From Sphingomonas cremea (GTDB lineage Bacteria > Pseudomonadota > Alphaproteobacteria > Sphingomonadales > Sphingomonadaceae), in assembly GCF_021502585.1 (NCBI RefSeq), contig NZ_JAKFGM010000001.1, forward strand, positions 682,001 through 746,000: a stretch of 64,000 nt of DNA, written 5' to 3'. Both the position numbers and the translations under genes were made by a program. Below, piece after piece: positions 48,647-57,936 of this stretch (position 1 is its first letter; each line of letters begins with the position of its first letter). Under the pieces are notes generated by a model, which made no database searches, was not told the origin of the DNA, and saw only the letters and a program-made list of their open reading frames with translations.

Positions 48647-50260
48647 ATGCAGGACTTTCCGCTGCGTGTGACGCGGCTGGTCGATCACGCCGAACGCGAA
48701 CATGGCGATGGCGAGATTGTCTCGGCCTGGTCCGACGGCTCCGTTACGCGGACCAACTGGCGCAATATTGCGAACGACGCGCGCCGAATGGCCCAGGCGC
48801 TCGAAGCCTGGGGCATCAAACCCGGCGATCGGGTCGCGACGCTGGCAATGAACCACAGCCACCATTTGACGTCATGGTATGGCGCCATCGGCATGGGCGG
48901 GGTGCTGCACACCATCAACCCGCGGCTGTTCGAGGACCAGCTCGAATATATCGCCAACCATGCCGAAGACCGGGTGCTGATCTACGATCATGCGTTCGCT
49001 GCATTGGTCGAGCGGATGAAGCCCAAGTGGACGACGATCGAACATTATGTCTGCTTCGATCCGCCGGAGGGATGGAGTGGAGACGTTTCGTTCGTCGACT
49101 GGCTCGCGCCATATGACGGCGACTATGATTGGGTAGAAGGCGACGAGCGCGATCCGTGCGGACTTTGCTACACCAGCGGAACCACCGGTAATCCCAAGGG
49201 CGTGCTTTATGAGCATCGCTCGACCATGCTCCACACATTGGCCGAGGCGTCACCCGACATTTTCAACCTTTCGAAGCGTGCGGTCGTGCTGCCGATCGTC
49301 CCGATGTTTCATGCCAACGCCTGGGGCGTGCCATGGGCGGCGCCGATGGTCGGGTGCAAGCTGGTCCTTTCGGCCGATTATCGTCCCGACAAGATGTGCC
49401 GGCTATTCCGCGAGGAGCGAGTCACGCATTCTGCCGGGGTCCCAACCATCTGGCTGACGATGATCGAGCATATCCTGAGGACTGGCGATGAGCTTGGCGA
49501 CCTCAAGCAGGTCACGATCGGGGGGTCGGCCGCGCCAAGGGCGATGATTCATTGGTTTCTCGAGCGTGGTATCGAGGTCGGCCACGCCTGGGGCATGACC
49601 GAAACGTCGCCGATCGGCACTTGCGGATCGCGCCCGCTCGGCTGGGACGAATATAGCCTGGACGAAAAGGTGGACCATATTGCGCTCCAGGGGCGTCCAC
49701 CCTTCGGTGTCGAACTGCGCGCGGTGGACGATGACGGCAACGTCCTGCCGCGCGACGGCATTTCGTCGGGCCGGCTGCAGGCGCGTGGGCCTTGGGTGAT
49801 CAAGCGCTATTTCAAGGAAGAAAAGGACGCGACCGAGGACGGCCAGTGGTTCGACACTGGCGATGTTGCCGCGATCCATCCCGATGGCACGGTGCAGATC
49901 ACCGACCGGTCGAAAGACGTGATCAAGTCGGGCGGCGAGTGGATCAGTTCGATCGAGCTGGAAAATGCCGCGGTTGGATGCCCTGGTATTGCCGAGGCTG
50001 CGGCGATCGGCATTCCCCATCCCAAATGGGACGAGCGGCCGTTACTGGTCTGCGTCCGGGTATCTGGCAGCGATGTCTGTGCGGTTAAGGTTCGCGAGCA
50101 TCTGACGGGCCATGTCGCCAAATGGTGGCTTCCTGACGCGGTCGAGTTCGTGGATGAACTTCCGCATACTGCAACAGGCAAGCTCAGCAAGAAGACGCTG
50201 CGCGAGCAATTCCGGGATTATCGGTTTGCCGATGCGCAGGAAATGGTCGGGCGGGACTAG
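48647..50260 (+). CDS. AlkK-like medium/long-chain acyl-CoA ligase
   Basis: 537 residues. It activates fatty acids to acyl-CoA through an acyl-adenylate. The AMP-binding motif is [19 protein letters not shown]5 is [13 protein letters not shown]; the C-terminal lysine for adenylation is in [17 protein letters not shown]. Overall similarity is to AlkK. Start ATG 48647 ([17 protein letters not shown]) fits homologues; a GTG at 48629 is possible. Confidence 0.92.
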   Translation: MQDFPLRVTRLVDHAEREHGDGEIVSAWSDGSVTRTNWRNIANDARRMAQALEAWGIKPGDRVATLAMNHSHHLTSWYGAIGMGGVLHTINPRLFEDQLEYIANHAEDRVLIYDHAFAALVERMKPKWTTIEHYVCFDPPEGWSGDVSFVDWLAPYDGDYDWVEGDERDPCGLCYTSGTTGNPKGVLYEHRSTMLHTLAEASPDIFNLSKRAVVLPIVPMFHANAWGVPWAAPMVGCKLVLSADYRPDKMCRLFREERVTHSAGVPTIWLTMIEHILRTGDELGDLKQVTIGGSAAPRAMIHWFLERGIEVGHAWGMTETSPIGTCGSRPLGWDEYSLDEKVDHIALQGRPPFGVELRAVDDDGNVLPRDGISSGRLQARGPWVIKRYFKEEKDATEDGQWFDTGDVAAIHPDGTVQITDRSKDVIKSGGEWISSIELENAAVGCPGIAEAAAIGIPHPKWDERPLLVCVRVSGSDVCAVKVREHLTGHVAKWWLPDAVEFVDELPHTATGKLSKKTLREQFRDYRFADAQEMVGRD

Positions 50261-50355
50261 CCCGGCGGCCGTCGGAGAACGCCAGCCTAGACGATTTGGC
50301 CAGCATCCCCTATCTGGCCGGCAAATCCCAACCCGTTTCGGAGTACCGCGACCCC

Positions 50356-52035
50356 ATGGCCGCTCAATACAGCTTTGTGATGAAGGGTCTGACCAAGACC
50401 TTCCCCGGCGCGCCCAAGCCGGTCCTCAATGGAATCCACCTGCAATTCTATCCTGACGCCAAGATCGGCATTGTCGGCCCCAACGGGTCGGGCAAGTCGA
50501 CCCTGATGAAGATCATGGCCGGCCGCGATACCGAGTTTCAGGGCGAGGCCTGGCCGGGCACCAACATTACCGTCGGCTATCTTGAGCAGGAGCCGCAGCT
50601 CGACGAATCCAAGACGGTCATGGAAAATGTCCGCGAAGGCGTGAAGCCGGTCGCCGACATGATGGATCGCTTCAACGAAATCAGCATGTTGATGGGCGAT
50701 CCTCCTGCCGATTGTGATTTCGACGCGCTGATGGCCGAAATGGGCGAGCTGCAGGAAAAGATCGACGCGGTCGATGGCTGGACCCTCGACAACCAGCTCG
50801 AAATCGCGATGGACGCACTTCGCTGCCCGCCGGGCGATGCCAGTGTCACCAACCTGTCGGGGGGCGAGAAGCGCCGCGTGGCGCTCTGTCGCCTGCTGCT
50901 CGAAAAGCCGAACATCCTGCTGCTCGACGAATCCACCAACCACCTCGACGCCGAAAGCGTCCAGTGGCTGGAAAAGCATCTCGTCGACTATCCGGGCAAC
51001 GTCATCCTCGTCACCCACGACCGCTACTTCCTCGACAATGTGGTCAACTGGATCCTCGAACTCGATCGCGGAAAATATTTTGTCTACGAAGGCAATTATT
51101 CGACCTACCTCGACAAGAAGGCCAAGCGGCTCGAGCAGGAAGAGCGAGAGGACGAGGGACGCCAGAAGGCGATCAAGGAAGAGCTGGAATGGATCCGGCA
51201 GTCGCCCAAGGCCCGCCAGGCCAAGTCCAAGGCCCGCATCAAGGCATTCGACCAGCTGGTCGAGGCGTCGGAGAAGCGCACCGTCGGCAAGGCGCAGATC
51301 GTCATCCAGTCACCAGAGCGGCTCGGCGGCAAGGTGATCGAGGCCAATGGCCTCAGCAAGGCCTATGGCGACAAGCTGCTGTTCGAGGACCTCTCGTTCA
51401 GCCTGCCACCCGGCGGCATTGTCGGGATTATCGGTCCCAACGGCGCCGGCAAGACGACCTTGTTCCGGCTGATCACCGGCCAGGAACAGCCCGACAGCGG
51501 CTCGATTGCGATCGGCGACACCGTCCACTTGGGCTATGTCGACCAGAGCCGCGACGCGCTCGATCCCAAGCATAATGTGTGGGAGGAAATCTCGGGCGGG
51601 CATGAGCTGATGACCGTCGGCAAGCAGGAAATGCAGACCCGTGCCTATGTCGGCGCATTCAACTTCAAGGGCACAGACCAGCAGAAGAAGGTCGGCCAGC
51701 TGTCGGGCGGCGAACGCAACCGCGTTCACCTCGCCAAGATGCTGAAGGAGGGCGGCAACGTCCTCCTGCTTGACGAGCCGACCAACGACTTGGACGTCGA
51801 GACGCTACGTGCGCTTGAGGACGCGCTGGAGAATTTCGCCGGCTGCGCCGTGGTCATCAGCCACGACCGCTTCTTCCTCGACCGTCTCGCGACCCACATC
51901 CTGGCGTTCGAAGGCGACAGCCATGTCGAATGGTTCGAAGGCAATTTCGAAGCCTATGAGGAAGACAAGCGCCGCCGGATGGGCCCGGAGGCGGATAGGC
52001 CGCATCGGATGACGTACAAGAAGCTGACGCGATAA
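50356..52035 (+). CDS. ettA: energy-dependent translational throttle protein EttA
   Basis: 559 residues, an ABC-F protein with two ATPase domains that binds the ribosomal E site and gates translation by ADP/ATP ratio. Domain 1: Walker A GPNGSGKSTLMKI, signature LSGGEKRR, and Walker B LLLDESTNHLDAES (Ser where Pro is usual). Domain 2: GPNGAGKTTLFRLI, LSGGERNR, LLLDEPTNDLDVET. The arm and linker region with DRYFLDNVVNWILELDRG matches EttA. ATG 50356 matches the E. coli start. Confidence 0.95.
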   Translation: MAAQYSFVMKGLTKTFPGAPKPVLNGIHLQFYPDAKIGIVGPNGSGKSTLMKIMAGRDTEFQGEAWPGTNITVGYLEQEPQLDESKTVMENVREGVKPVADMMDRFNEISMLMGDPPADCDFDALMAEMGELQEKIDAVDGWTLDNQLEIAMDALRCPPGDASVTNLSGGEKRRVALCRLLLEKPNILLLDESTNHLDAESVQWLEKHLVDYPGNVILVTHDRYFLDNVVNWILELDRGKYFVYEGNYSTYLDKKAKRLEQEEREDEGRQKAIKEELEWIRQSPKARQAKSKARIKAFDQLVEASEKRTVGKAQIVIQSPERLGGKVIEANGLSKAYGDKLLFEDLSFSLPPGGIVGIIGPNGAGKTTLFRLITGQEQPDSGSIAIGDTVHLGYVDQSRDALDPKHNVWEEISGGHELMTVGKQEMQTRAYVGAFNFKGTDQQKKVGQLSGGERNRVHLAKMLKEGGNVLLLDEPTNDLDVETLRALEDALENFAGCAVVISHDRFFLDRLATHILAFEGDSHVEWFEGNFEAYEEDKRRRMGPEADRPHRMTYKKLTR

Positions 52036-52047
52036 GTGTCCGGCGGC

Positions 52048-52431
52048 TTAGGCCGCCCAGTCGCTGGTCACCAGTTCAGCGGTCATAGGATCGTCGACGA
52101 CCAGAACCAGCCGGTTCGAATGATCGCTATATTGAGTCTCGATGTTCACACCGGCATCGGCAAGCGCTCGGGCAATGGCACCAAGCTGGCCAGGCACCTC
52201 CTGCTTGAGGCGCCTAATTAGGGCCGGGCGGATAGTCGCGGTGCCGAGACCCGCAATCTCGAGCGCATTGCGGGCGGCAGCGCCATCTTCGACCAGGAAG
52301 TGGGCGCGCCCAACGCCATCCACGGTAAACACGCCACCACCTTCGACGCTCACACCTGCCGCGCCCAGCGCTTCGCCGAAACTGGCGAGCGAGCCGGGCT
52401 CGTCAGTTAGATCGATGGCAACGTTGTACAT
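52048..52431 (-). CDS. ACT domain protein
   Basis: 127 residues with two ACT-like folds: one starting MYNVAIDLTDEPGSLASFGE and the other EVPGQLGAIARALADAGVNI. ACT domains bind amino acids or other small ligands for regulation. No catalytic domain is attached, so it is probably a regulator or sensor. It converges with ettA. Confidence 0.85.
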   Translation of the reverse strand: MYNVAIDLTDEPGSLASFGEALGAAGVSVEGGGVFTVDGVGRAHFLVEDGAAARNALEIAGLGTATIRPALIRRLKQEVPGQLGAIARALADAGVNIETQYSDHSNRLVLVVDDPMTAELVTSDWAA

Positions 52432-52690
52432 AACCCCTCTGTTAGTGGATCAGCGGATGGCTCAGCAAGCCACATGCTGCCCCACCGCAGCCGACTTCCG
52501 GAGATGAAAGCAGAGAGCCTGAAAAGGCGCCGAGCTTCTGGGGAAACGATCGCGCGACGCCGCACTGGCAATGTAGGATATCGCCTGCCAGCATGGGCTG
52601 GGCTCTTTTTCATCGGTGAGATTATAAGTCGATTTGAAGTGTCATTCTTTTCGTCCCAGCGCCAAAATGGCGCCTCATCCCGAGACTTTT

Positions 52691-52708
52691 GTGAACTTAG
52701 TGAACTTA
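52691..52708. repeat. 9-bp tandem direct repeat
   Basis: GTGAACTTA occurs twice in a row (GTGAACTTAGTGAACTTA), 12 nt before the DUF1905 ATG. It could be an operator or a repeat affecting the ribosome-binding region. The rest of 52432-52690 has no supported gene. Confidence 0.6.
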
Positions 52709-52719
52709 AGCGCCGCGCA

Positions 52720-53010
52720 ATGATCCTCGTTACCGGACCCCTTTGGCTATGGAGCGGCAGCCAGGCCAGCTGGCATTTCGTCACCGTGCCGGAGGATCAG
52801 GCGGGCGAATTGCGCGCCCACAGCCTGATGAGCCGCGGCGGTTTCGGGTCGGTCAGGGTGGAAGTGACGATTGGCGAGGTTCGCTGGCAGACTTCGGTCT
52901 TTCCGCAAAAGTCTGGCGGATACATTCTGCCGGTCAAGGCAGCGGTGCGGCGCCAGGCAGGCATCGCCGCCGGCGATGACGTCACCGTTGAGCTGGAAAT
53001 CCTGGGTTAG
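52720..53010 (+). CDS. DUF1905 domain protein
   Basis: 96 residues. The core ASWHFVTVPEDQAGELRAHS and the C-terminal GIAAGDDVTVELEILG match DUF1905. The domain is a small beta barrel often fused to YdeI/OmdA-like domains; here it stands alone. Function unknown. Upstream in-frame codons do not look like protein, so the start is ATG 52720. Confidence 0.85.
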   Translation: MILVTGPLWLWSGSQASWHFVTVPEDQAGELRAHSLMSRGGFGSVRVEVTIGEVRWQTSVFPQKSGGYILPVKAAVRRQAGIAAGDDVTVELEILG

Positions 53011-53429
53011 GGGACCGGTTCGCCGGCATCCTCGGTGACGACGAGCTTCCGGCCGCGCGACGCGTCGAGGCTCCACACTCCCGGGCCGGCGGCGGCGATT
53101 AGCAGGAAGATGAAGCAGAACAGAATCGCTCCTTCACCATGATTGAGCAGCGGGAACGTCGATTGCGGGGCATGGGTCACCCAATAGGCCACGGCCATCT
53201 CGCCCGACAGGATGAATGCCACCGGCCGCGACAGCAGCCCAATCAGCAGCAGCAGACCTCCGACGATCTCGATTACCCCCGCGATCCAGAACAGCGATCC
53301 AACCGGCACGTCGCCCATCGGGAAGGGAGGAAAGCCCAAAACCTTGGAGGTGCCATGCTGAAAGAACAGCAGCGCCGCGACGATGCGGAGCAAGCTCAGC
53401 GCCTGCGATGCGTAACGACCTTCACCCAT
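53007..53429 (-). CDS. DoxX family membrane protein
   Basis: 140 residues with four membrane segments. The DoxX pattern is seen as LLRIVAALLFFQHGTSKVLG near the start, then GVIEIVGGLLLLIGLLSRP and AVAYWVTHAP. DoxX proteins are membrane components linked to quinone or sulfur redox in other organisms; here the role is unknown. It converges with DUF1905, stops overlapping. Confidence 0.9.
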   Translation of the reverse strand: MGEGRYASQALSLLRIVAALLFFQHGTSKVLGFPPFPMGDVPVGSLFWIAGVIEIVGGLLLLIGLLSRPVAFILSGEMAVAYWVTHAPQSTFPLLNHGEGAILFCFIFLLIAAAGPGVWSLDASRGRKLVVTEDAGEPVP

Positions 53430-53487
53430 AGATTGGGCCCTGCCTTGCCAAACGACGGCAGGGTGGTGCGTTCTTGCTCGCCCGATG

Positions 53488-54060
53488 TCAAACGGGATGG
53501 GAAGCACGCAGTGCGGCGGCGTTGTTCGCGTAGCCCGTGGCCATGGCACGAAGCACTTCCCCAGTGTGGCGGTCGCAAATCGCCGCAGCGAGGCGGCGGC
53601 AACGCTCCGCCTGCTCGGCCAACGCGTCGGCTTGCTCCTTGCTGACGTCGATGAGCACATTGACGGCGCCGGAGAGCTCGCCGTCGTCGTCAAACAAGGG
53701 GGTGGGGTAGGGTACGAAGGCCTTGCGGCTACCGTCAGGACGCATCGCGATCGCGAGCTCGCCGCGTATCTCGCGTTTTTCGCGGACTGCAATCGCCATC
53801 GGGCAGCGGTCGTGGGGCAGATGTTCGTCTGCTGGAGTATGGATCCGCCAGGTCACGCACCATCGATCGCGGCCCAGCTCAGGTTCGCGGCCGGCGAAGT
53901 CGACGCACGCCTTGTTCCAGTAGGTCACCATGCCCTCGGCATCAGTCACGTAAACCGGCACCGGCATGGCATCGAGCAAGGACTCAAAGCCACCGTCAGC
54001 GGTTTCCAGCGCCTGAAGCGCATAGTCCAGGTAATCTTGGGCGTTTGTCGAAGCGAGCAT
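53488..54060 (-). CDS. PAS domain protein
   Basis: 190 residues. An N-terminal helix (DYLDYALQALETADGGFESL) leads to a PAS domain (LLDAMPVPVYVTDAEGMVTYWNKACVDFAG) ending near GAVNVLIDVSKEQADALAEQ, and a C-terminal helix. No output domain is attached, so it may signal through a partner. Lies 59 bp upstream of the DoxX gene start on the same strand. Confidence 0.88.
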   Translation of the reverse strand: MLASTNAQDYLDYALQALETADGGFESLLDAMPVPVYVTDAEGMVTYWNKACVDFAGREPELGRDRWCVTWRIHTPADEHLPHDRCPMAIAVREKREIRGELAIAMRPDGSRKAFVPYPTPLFDDDGELSGAVNVLIDVSKEQADALAEQAERCRRLAAAICDRHTGEVLRAMATGYANNAAALRASHPV

Positions 54061-54164
54061 GGCTTTTGATGAGTTTCCGACTTGGCGTGCTCAACTATGC
54101 AAGGTTCGGTCGGTTCCACCCCTGCGACGAATGACTGGTACTGTGATGATGGGGCAACAGGGGT

Positions 54165-54899
54165 TTAACGTAGCCGCTTGACCATCATCCGTCCGTCGTC
54201 ACCGACCTTGGTCCCGAAATTGGGAAGGGCCTTGATGAGGTCGGACAGGCGGTTGAACCCGTAGTTGCGAACCGCGAAACTGGATACGGCCTTTGCCCGC
54301 TGCCCCATTTCGCTCAAGGAAGCATAGCCATCCTCGTCGCGCTTCGACGCCTTGAACGCGGCGCCCAGCACCTGGAGCAATTCCGAATCGATCGTCCGCT
54401 GGCCCTCGGCCGCCGGTGGCGCCTCCAGCGCTTCGTCCTTGTTGGCAGCCAGCGCCGCCACGTCGAAGAAACGGGTGCAGGCTTGCTGGAAGCTGGTCGG
54501 CGTCTTGGCCGTGCCGAAGCCGTAGACCGGAAGCCCGTCCTCGCGAATTCGCTGTGCGAGCGGCAGGAAATCCGAGTCCGACGACATGATGCCGAAACCG
54601 TCGACATGGCCGCGGTAGAGAAGGTCCATCGCGTCGATCGTCATCCGCATGTCAGTCGAACTTTTGCCCTTCACGACGTCGAACTGCTGCATCGGCACGA
54701 TCGAATGCATGCCGGTAAGCGCGCCCCAGCTCTTGAGGCTGGCCTTGGCCCAATTGCCATAGGCGCGGCGGATATTGATGGTTCCAAGCTCGCCAAGAAC
54801 CAGCAGGACTTCGTCAAGATGTTCGGGCGACGCATTGTCGGCATCGATCAGCAAGGCAATGTTCAGCTCGGCTTCTGCGTAATCATTACGGTCAGTCAT
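54165..54899 (-). CDS. NYN domain protein with C-terminal OST-HTH/LOTUS-like domain
   Basis: 244 residues from ATG 54899. The NYN (PIN-like) nuclease fold has the acidic residues in ALLIDADNASP, DMRMTIDAMDLLY and SSDSDFLPLAQ. A LOTUS/OST-HTH module follows at the C-terminus (YASLSEMGQRAKAVSSFAVR, YGFNRLSDLIKALPNFGTKV). Such proteins are predicted RNA-processing endonucleases. An in-frame Met at 54938 is less likely. Confidence 0.9.
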   Translation of the reverse strand: MTDRNDYAEAELNIALLIDADNASPEHLDEVLLVLGELGTINIRRAYGNWAKASLKSWGALTGMHSIVPMQQFDVVKGKSSTDMRMTIDAMDLLYRGHVDGFGIMSSDSDFLPLAQRIREDGLPVYGFGTAKTPTSFQQACTRFFDVAALAANKDEALEAPPAAEGQRTIDSELLQVLGAAFKASKRDEDGYASLSEMGQRAKAVSSFAVRNYGFNRLSDLIKALPNFGTKVGDDGRMMVKRLR

Positions 54900-55014
54900 T
54901 GAGTCTTTCGCTCTGTTTATCTGCCGTTCATACCGCAACGGGGACGGAACGAAATCGGCGTCTACACGTCATAGCATTTACAGTGTGCGGGAAGTGTACA
55001 GGAGGACCGAAGTG

Positions 55015-55335
55015 ATGAAACGTTTAGTGTTAGCGTCAGCCATAGCAAGCAGTGTCGCCCTTTCGGGATGCGCGACCGACCCCTATGGCTATAACAATAA
55101 CCCGCAGGCTACGCGTGCAGTAACTGGCGCGGCGATCGGCGGCGCGAGCGGCGCGGTCGTTGGCGCGGTTGTTCCGGGTGTCAATCCGGTGACGGGCGCT
55201 GTCGTAGGCGCGGTCCTCGGCGGAGTCATTGGCGCGGTGGTCAAGGGCAAGCAATATTATCGCGATACCCGCGGCTATTGCTATTACGTCGATCAGTACG
55301 GCAATCCGATCTACGATTATAACGTTCGTTGTTAG
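55015..55335 (+). CDS. glycine-zipper lipoprotein
   Basis: 106 residues. Signal RLVLASAIASSVALSGC with lipobox LSGC; then a Gly-zipper stretch (AAIGGASGAVVGAVVPG and AVVGAVLGGVIGAVVKG) like the SlyB/17-kDa antigen family, then a Tyr-rich end YCYYVDQYGNPIYDYNVRC. It likely sits in the outer membrane. The terminator-like hairpin at 55416 may end its transcript. Confidence 0.85.
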   Translation: MKRLVLASAIASSVALSGCATDPYGYNNNPQATRAVTGAAIGGASGAVVGAVVPGVNPVTGAVVGAVLGGVIGAVVKGKQYYRDTRGYCYYVDQYGNPIYDYNVRC

Positions 55336-55353
55336 TAGGTTAATTTAGATCGC

Positions 55354-55989
55354 TCAGACGGGGTGGAACTTGTCTTCCGCCTCGTCGAGCAGCCAAAGTT
55401 CGCCATCGCGAATGGAAAAATGGCACCCCAACAGTTTGAGGGTGCCATTTTTTTCGCGTTCGGCGACAAACGGAAAGCTCCGAAGGTTGGCGAGGCTCTG
55501 GCGAATCCCGATTTCTTCCAGGAGGCGGTGAGCATCTTCGCCTATGCCATGTTCCCGGGCAATCGCGTCGGCCGGCCCGCCTATCTGGGCCATCCAGGTT
55601 GCGACGAACCCCCCTTCGCCTTCCGGCGCGTCGTGGAATTGGCCGGTGAGCGCCGCAGAAATGCCGCCGCACCCTTCATGGCCCATCACTACTATCTCGG
55701 CTACATTCAACTGAGTCACGCCGAACTCCAACGCTGCCGAGACGCCATGACGTCCGCCGCCGGTTTCAAACGGCGGGACTAGGTTGGCGACGTTGCGCAC
55801 CACGAATATCTCGCCGGGGTTAGTGTCGAAGATGGTCGCCGGATCGGCGCGGCTGTCGCTGCAGGCAATGACGATTGCACGCGGCGCTTGCCCCTCGGCA
55901 AGCTCTTGCCATCTTTCCCTGGCTGTATCGAATCGATTGGCGCGAAACCGCCGATAGCCCTCAAGCAGGTTGCCGAACCCTTGCATCAA
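55354..55989 (-). CDS. beta-class carbonic anhydrase
   Basis: 211 residues. It interconverts CO2 and bicarbonate with zinc. Zinc ligands: C43 with D45 in [11 protein letters not shown]104 and C107 in VMGHEGCGG. The start has two Met; either may be used. A hairpin with T tracts on both sides lies inside its 3' coding part (55416-55454). Bicarbonate would feed CarAB and acetyl-CoA carboxylase. Confidence 0.95.
   Translation of the reverse strand: MMQGFGNLLEGYRRFRANRFDTARERWQELAEGQAPRAIVIACSDSRADPATIFDTNPGEIFVVRNVANLVPPFETGGGRHGVSAALEFGVTQLNVAEIVVMGHEGCGGISAALTGQFHDAPEGEGGFVATWMAQIGGPADAIAREHGIGEDAHRLLEEIGIRQSLANLRSFPFVAEREKNGTLKLLGCHFSIRDGELWLLDEAEDKFHPV
55416..55454. terminator. bidirectional terminator-like hairpin inside the carbonic anhydrase gene
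   Basis: AAAAATGGCACCC and GGGTGCCATTTTT form a 13-bp stem around an 11-nt loop, with TTTTTTT on the plus strand and TTTTT on the minus strand. It could end the plus-strand lipoprotein transcript (stop at 55335). On the minus strand it would lie about 60 nt before the carbonic anhydrase stop. Confidence 0.65.
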
Positions 55990-56069
55990 TGCTCCCTTTG
56001 CTTCACGCGCCGGTTAGTCGGGCAGAGCAGGGGTGGCAAGGCCGCTGCCTAATCGCTATCTGGCACCCC

Positions 56070-56999
56070 ATGAACGCTCCGCTCCCAATACCCCCCAAGC
56101 AGCGCAAGCCGGATTGGATCCGGGTCAAGGCGCCTGTCAGCGAAGGTTATCATGAAACCCGGCGGCTGATGCGCGAGCTCAACCTGGCAACGGTGTGCGA
56201 GGAAGCGGCTTGCCCGAACATCGGCGAATGCTGGACCAAAAAGCATGCGACGGTGATGATCCTTGGCGACACCTGCACCAGGGCTTGCGCCTTCTGTAAC
56301 GTCAAGACCGGGATGCCGCGCAAGGTCGATCCGCTGGAGCCGGAGCATGTCGCGATCGCTGCGGCCAAAATGGGGCTGGAGCACATCGTCGTGACCTCGG
56401 TCGACCGGGATGACCTGCCCGACGGCGGCGCGTCGCAGTTCGTAAAGGTAATCGAGGCGCTGCGCCGCGAGACGCCTGATACGACGATCGAGATTCTGAC
56501 GCCCGACTTCCGCAACAAGCATGAGGCGGCAGTCGAGGCAATCGTGGCGGCGCGGCCCGATGTCTACAATCACAATCTTGAGACGGTCCCGAGGCTCTAT
56601 CCGACCATCAGGCCAGGGGCACGTTACTATGCGTCGTTGCGCTTGCTCGAGCAGGTCAAGAAGCTTGATCCCTCGATCTTCACCAAGTCGGGCATCATGG
56701 TTGGGCTCGGCGAGCAGAGGCTGGAGGTTCATCAAGTGATGGACGATATGCGCTCGGCCGGGATCGATTTCCTGACCATGGGCCAATATCTCCAGCCGAC
56801 GCCGAAGCACGCCAACGTCGAGGAATTCGTCACGCCCGACGCGTTCAAGGCTTATGCGTCGATCGCCCGGGCAAAGGGTTTCCTGCTGGTCGCGGCATCG
56901 CCTCTGACGCGTTCGAGTTACCACGCCGGCGACGACTTCAACAAAATGCGCGAAGCCCGCAATACGCAGCTGGCAAGGGCAGGGGGCGTTATCGCCTGA
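56070..56999 (+). CDS. lipA: lipoyl synthase
   Basis: 309 residues. It inserts two sulfurs into octanoyl-protein to make lipoyl cofactor, needed by the PdhB lipoyl domain and E2 enzymes. The auxiliary cluster is C43, C48, C54 ([13 protein letters not shown]), and the radical SAM cluster C69, C73, C76 (CTRACAFC). The C-terminal [10 protein letters not shown] carries the conserved serine. The stop overlaps the next ATG. Confidence 0.97.
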   Translation: MNAPLPIPPKQRKPDWIRVKAPVSEGYHETRRLMRELNLATVCEEAACPNIGECWTKKHATVMILGDTCTRACAFCNVKTGMPRKVDPLEPEHVAIAAAKMGLEHIVVTSVDRDDLPDGGASQFVKVIEALRRETPDTTIEILTPDFRNKHEAAVEAIVAARPDVYNHNLETVPRLYPTIRPGARYYASLRLLEQVKKLDPSIFTKSGIMVGLGEQRLEVHQVMDDMRSAGIDFLTMGQYLQPTPKHANVEEFVTPDAFKAYASIARAKGFLLVAASPLTRSSYHAGDDFNKMREARNTQLARAGGVIA

Positions 57000-57460
57000 T
57001 GCCGAGGCATAGCGAGACCAAGCACCTCCCATATACGCCCGATCAGCTGTTCGACCTTGTCGCGGACGTCGGCAGCTATGACGAATTTCTGCCCTGGGTA
57101 AGCGCGGTTCGAATCCGCTCAGATAATGATCGTGAAATGATCGCCGACCTGATCGTCGGGTTCAATGCGTTCAAGGAGCGCTTCACCAGCCGGGTAACCA
57201 AGGACCGCCCTAAAAGCATCTGCGTCGACTATATCGAGGGCCCGCTCAAATATTTGAAAAATGAATGGCGGTTCGACCCCGCGCCGCAGGGCGGCACCTA
57301 TGTCCATTTCTCGGTCGATTTCGCATTCAAATCACGGCTTTTTGAAAGCTTGGCCGGGCAGATGTTCGATCGGGCGCTGCGGCGAATGACCGGCGCGTTC
57401 GAAAAGCGCGCAGACGCGCTTTACGGCATGAGTAAATCGAGCGCGCAAAGCGCCGCCTGA
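56999..57460 (+). CDS. RatA/Coq10-like START domain protein
   Basis: 153 residues. A START-like (polyketide cyclase/Coq10) fold with PYTPDQLFDLVADVGSYDEF and FKSRLFESLAGQMFDRALRR. Family members bind ubiquinone or long hydrophobic ligands; RatA is the E. coli name. The place after lipA is the usual alphaproteobacterial arrangement. It overlaps the convergent cinA gene by 40 nt. Confidence 0.92.
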   Translation: MPRHSETKHLPYTPDQLFDLVADVGSYDEFLPWVSAVRIRSDNDREMIADLIVGFNAFKERFTSRVTKDRPKSICVDYIEGPLKYLKNEWRFDPAPQGGTYVHFSVDFAFKSRLFESLAGQMFDRALRRMTGAFEKRADALYGMSKSSAQSAA

Positions 57461-57924
57461 CGGCGGATTCCCGACCTGCCTTCTTTCGCATCAAAAAGCT
57501 TTTGGTCGGCGACGATATCGTCGGAACCTGCTGCACGTTCGGCGCGGGCGAACACCACCGTGCCGACCGGCTTTTGATCGGTCCCACCATCAGGACCGGC
57601 AATGCCGGTGATGGCCACTGCCACATCGGCGCCGGATGCCTCGAGAGCGCCCTGGGCCATTGCCCATGCCGTCGCCACGCTCACTGCGCCAAATGTGTCG
57701 ACGACATCGGGAAACACGTTGAGTTCGGCGATCTTGGCGGCATTGGAATAGGTCACATAGCCTGATTCGAACACCGCCGAGGAGCCTGGGATTTCGGTCA
57801 ATGCCGCGCTTACCAACCCGCCGGTGCAGCTTTCCGCCACCGCAATACGGCGGCCCACGGCCCGGTTGGCCTCGATTACTTGGCGCGCCTTGTCGACGAG
57901 ATCGTCAGGGAGGAGGTAAGTCAT
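57421..57924 (-). CDS. CinA family protein (nicotinamide-nucleotide amidohydrolase)
   Basis: 167 residues, only the C-terminal domain of CinA, which hydrolyses NMN to NaMN. Motifs: AVAESCTGGLVSAALTEIPG, ESGYVTYSN and VAITGIAGPDGGT. It overlaps the RatA-like gene by 40 nt, 3' to 3'. It is the gene expected next to ispDF. Confidence 0.93.
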   Translation of the reverse strand: MTYLLPDDLVDKARQVIEANRAVGRRIAVAESCTGGLVSAALTEIPGSSAVFESGYVTYSNAAKIAELNVFPDVVDTFGAVSVATAWAMAQGALEASGADVAVAITGIAGPDGGTDQKPVGTVVFARAERAAGSDDIVADQKLFDAKEGRSGIRRQAALCALDLLMP

Positions 57925-57936
57925 TCGAAAATCGTA

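Noticed and set aside
52474-52719. Upstream extension of the DUF1905 frame
   Set aside because: The extra codons are rich in Arg and Ser, unlike the family, and lack a ribosome-binding site match; ATG 52720 is the likely start.
56999-57460. RatA as a toxin of a toxin-antitoxin pair
   Set aside because: No antitoxin partner lies next to it, and the fold and position next to lipA fit a Coq10-like lipid-binding protein better.
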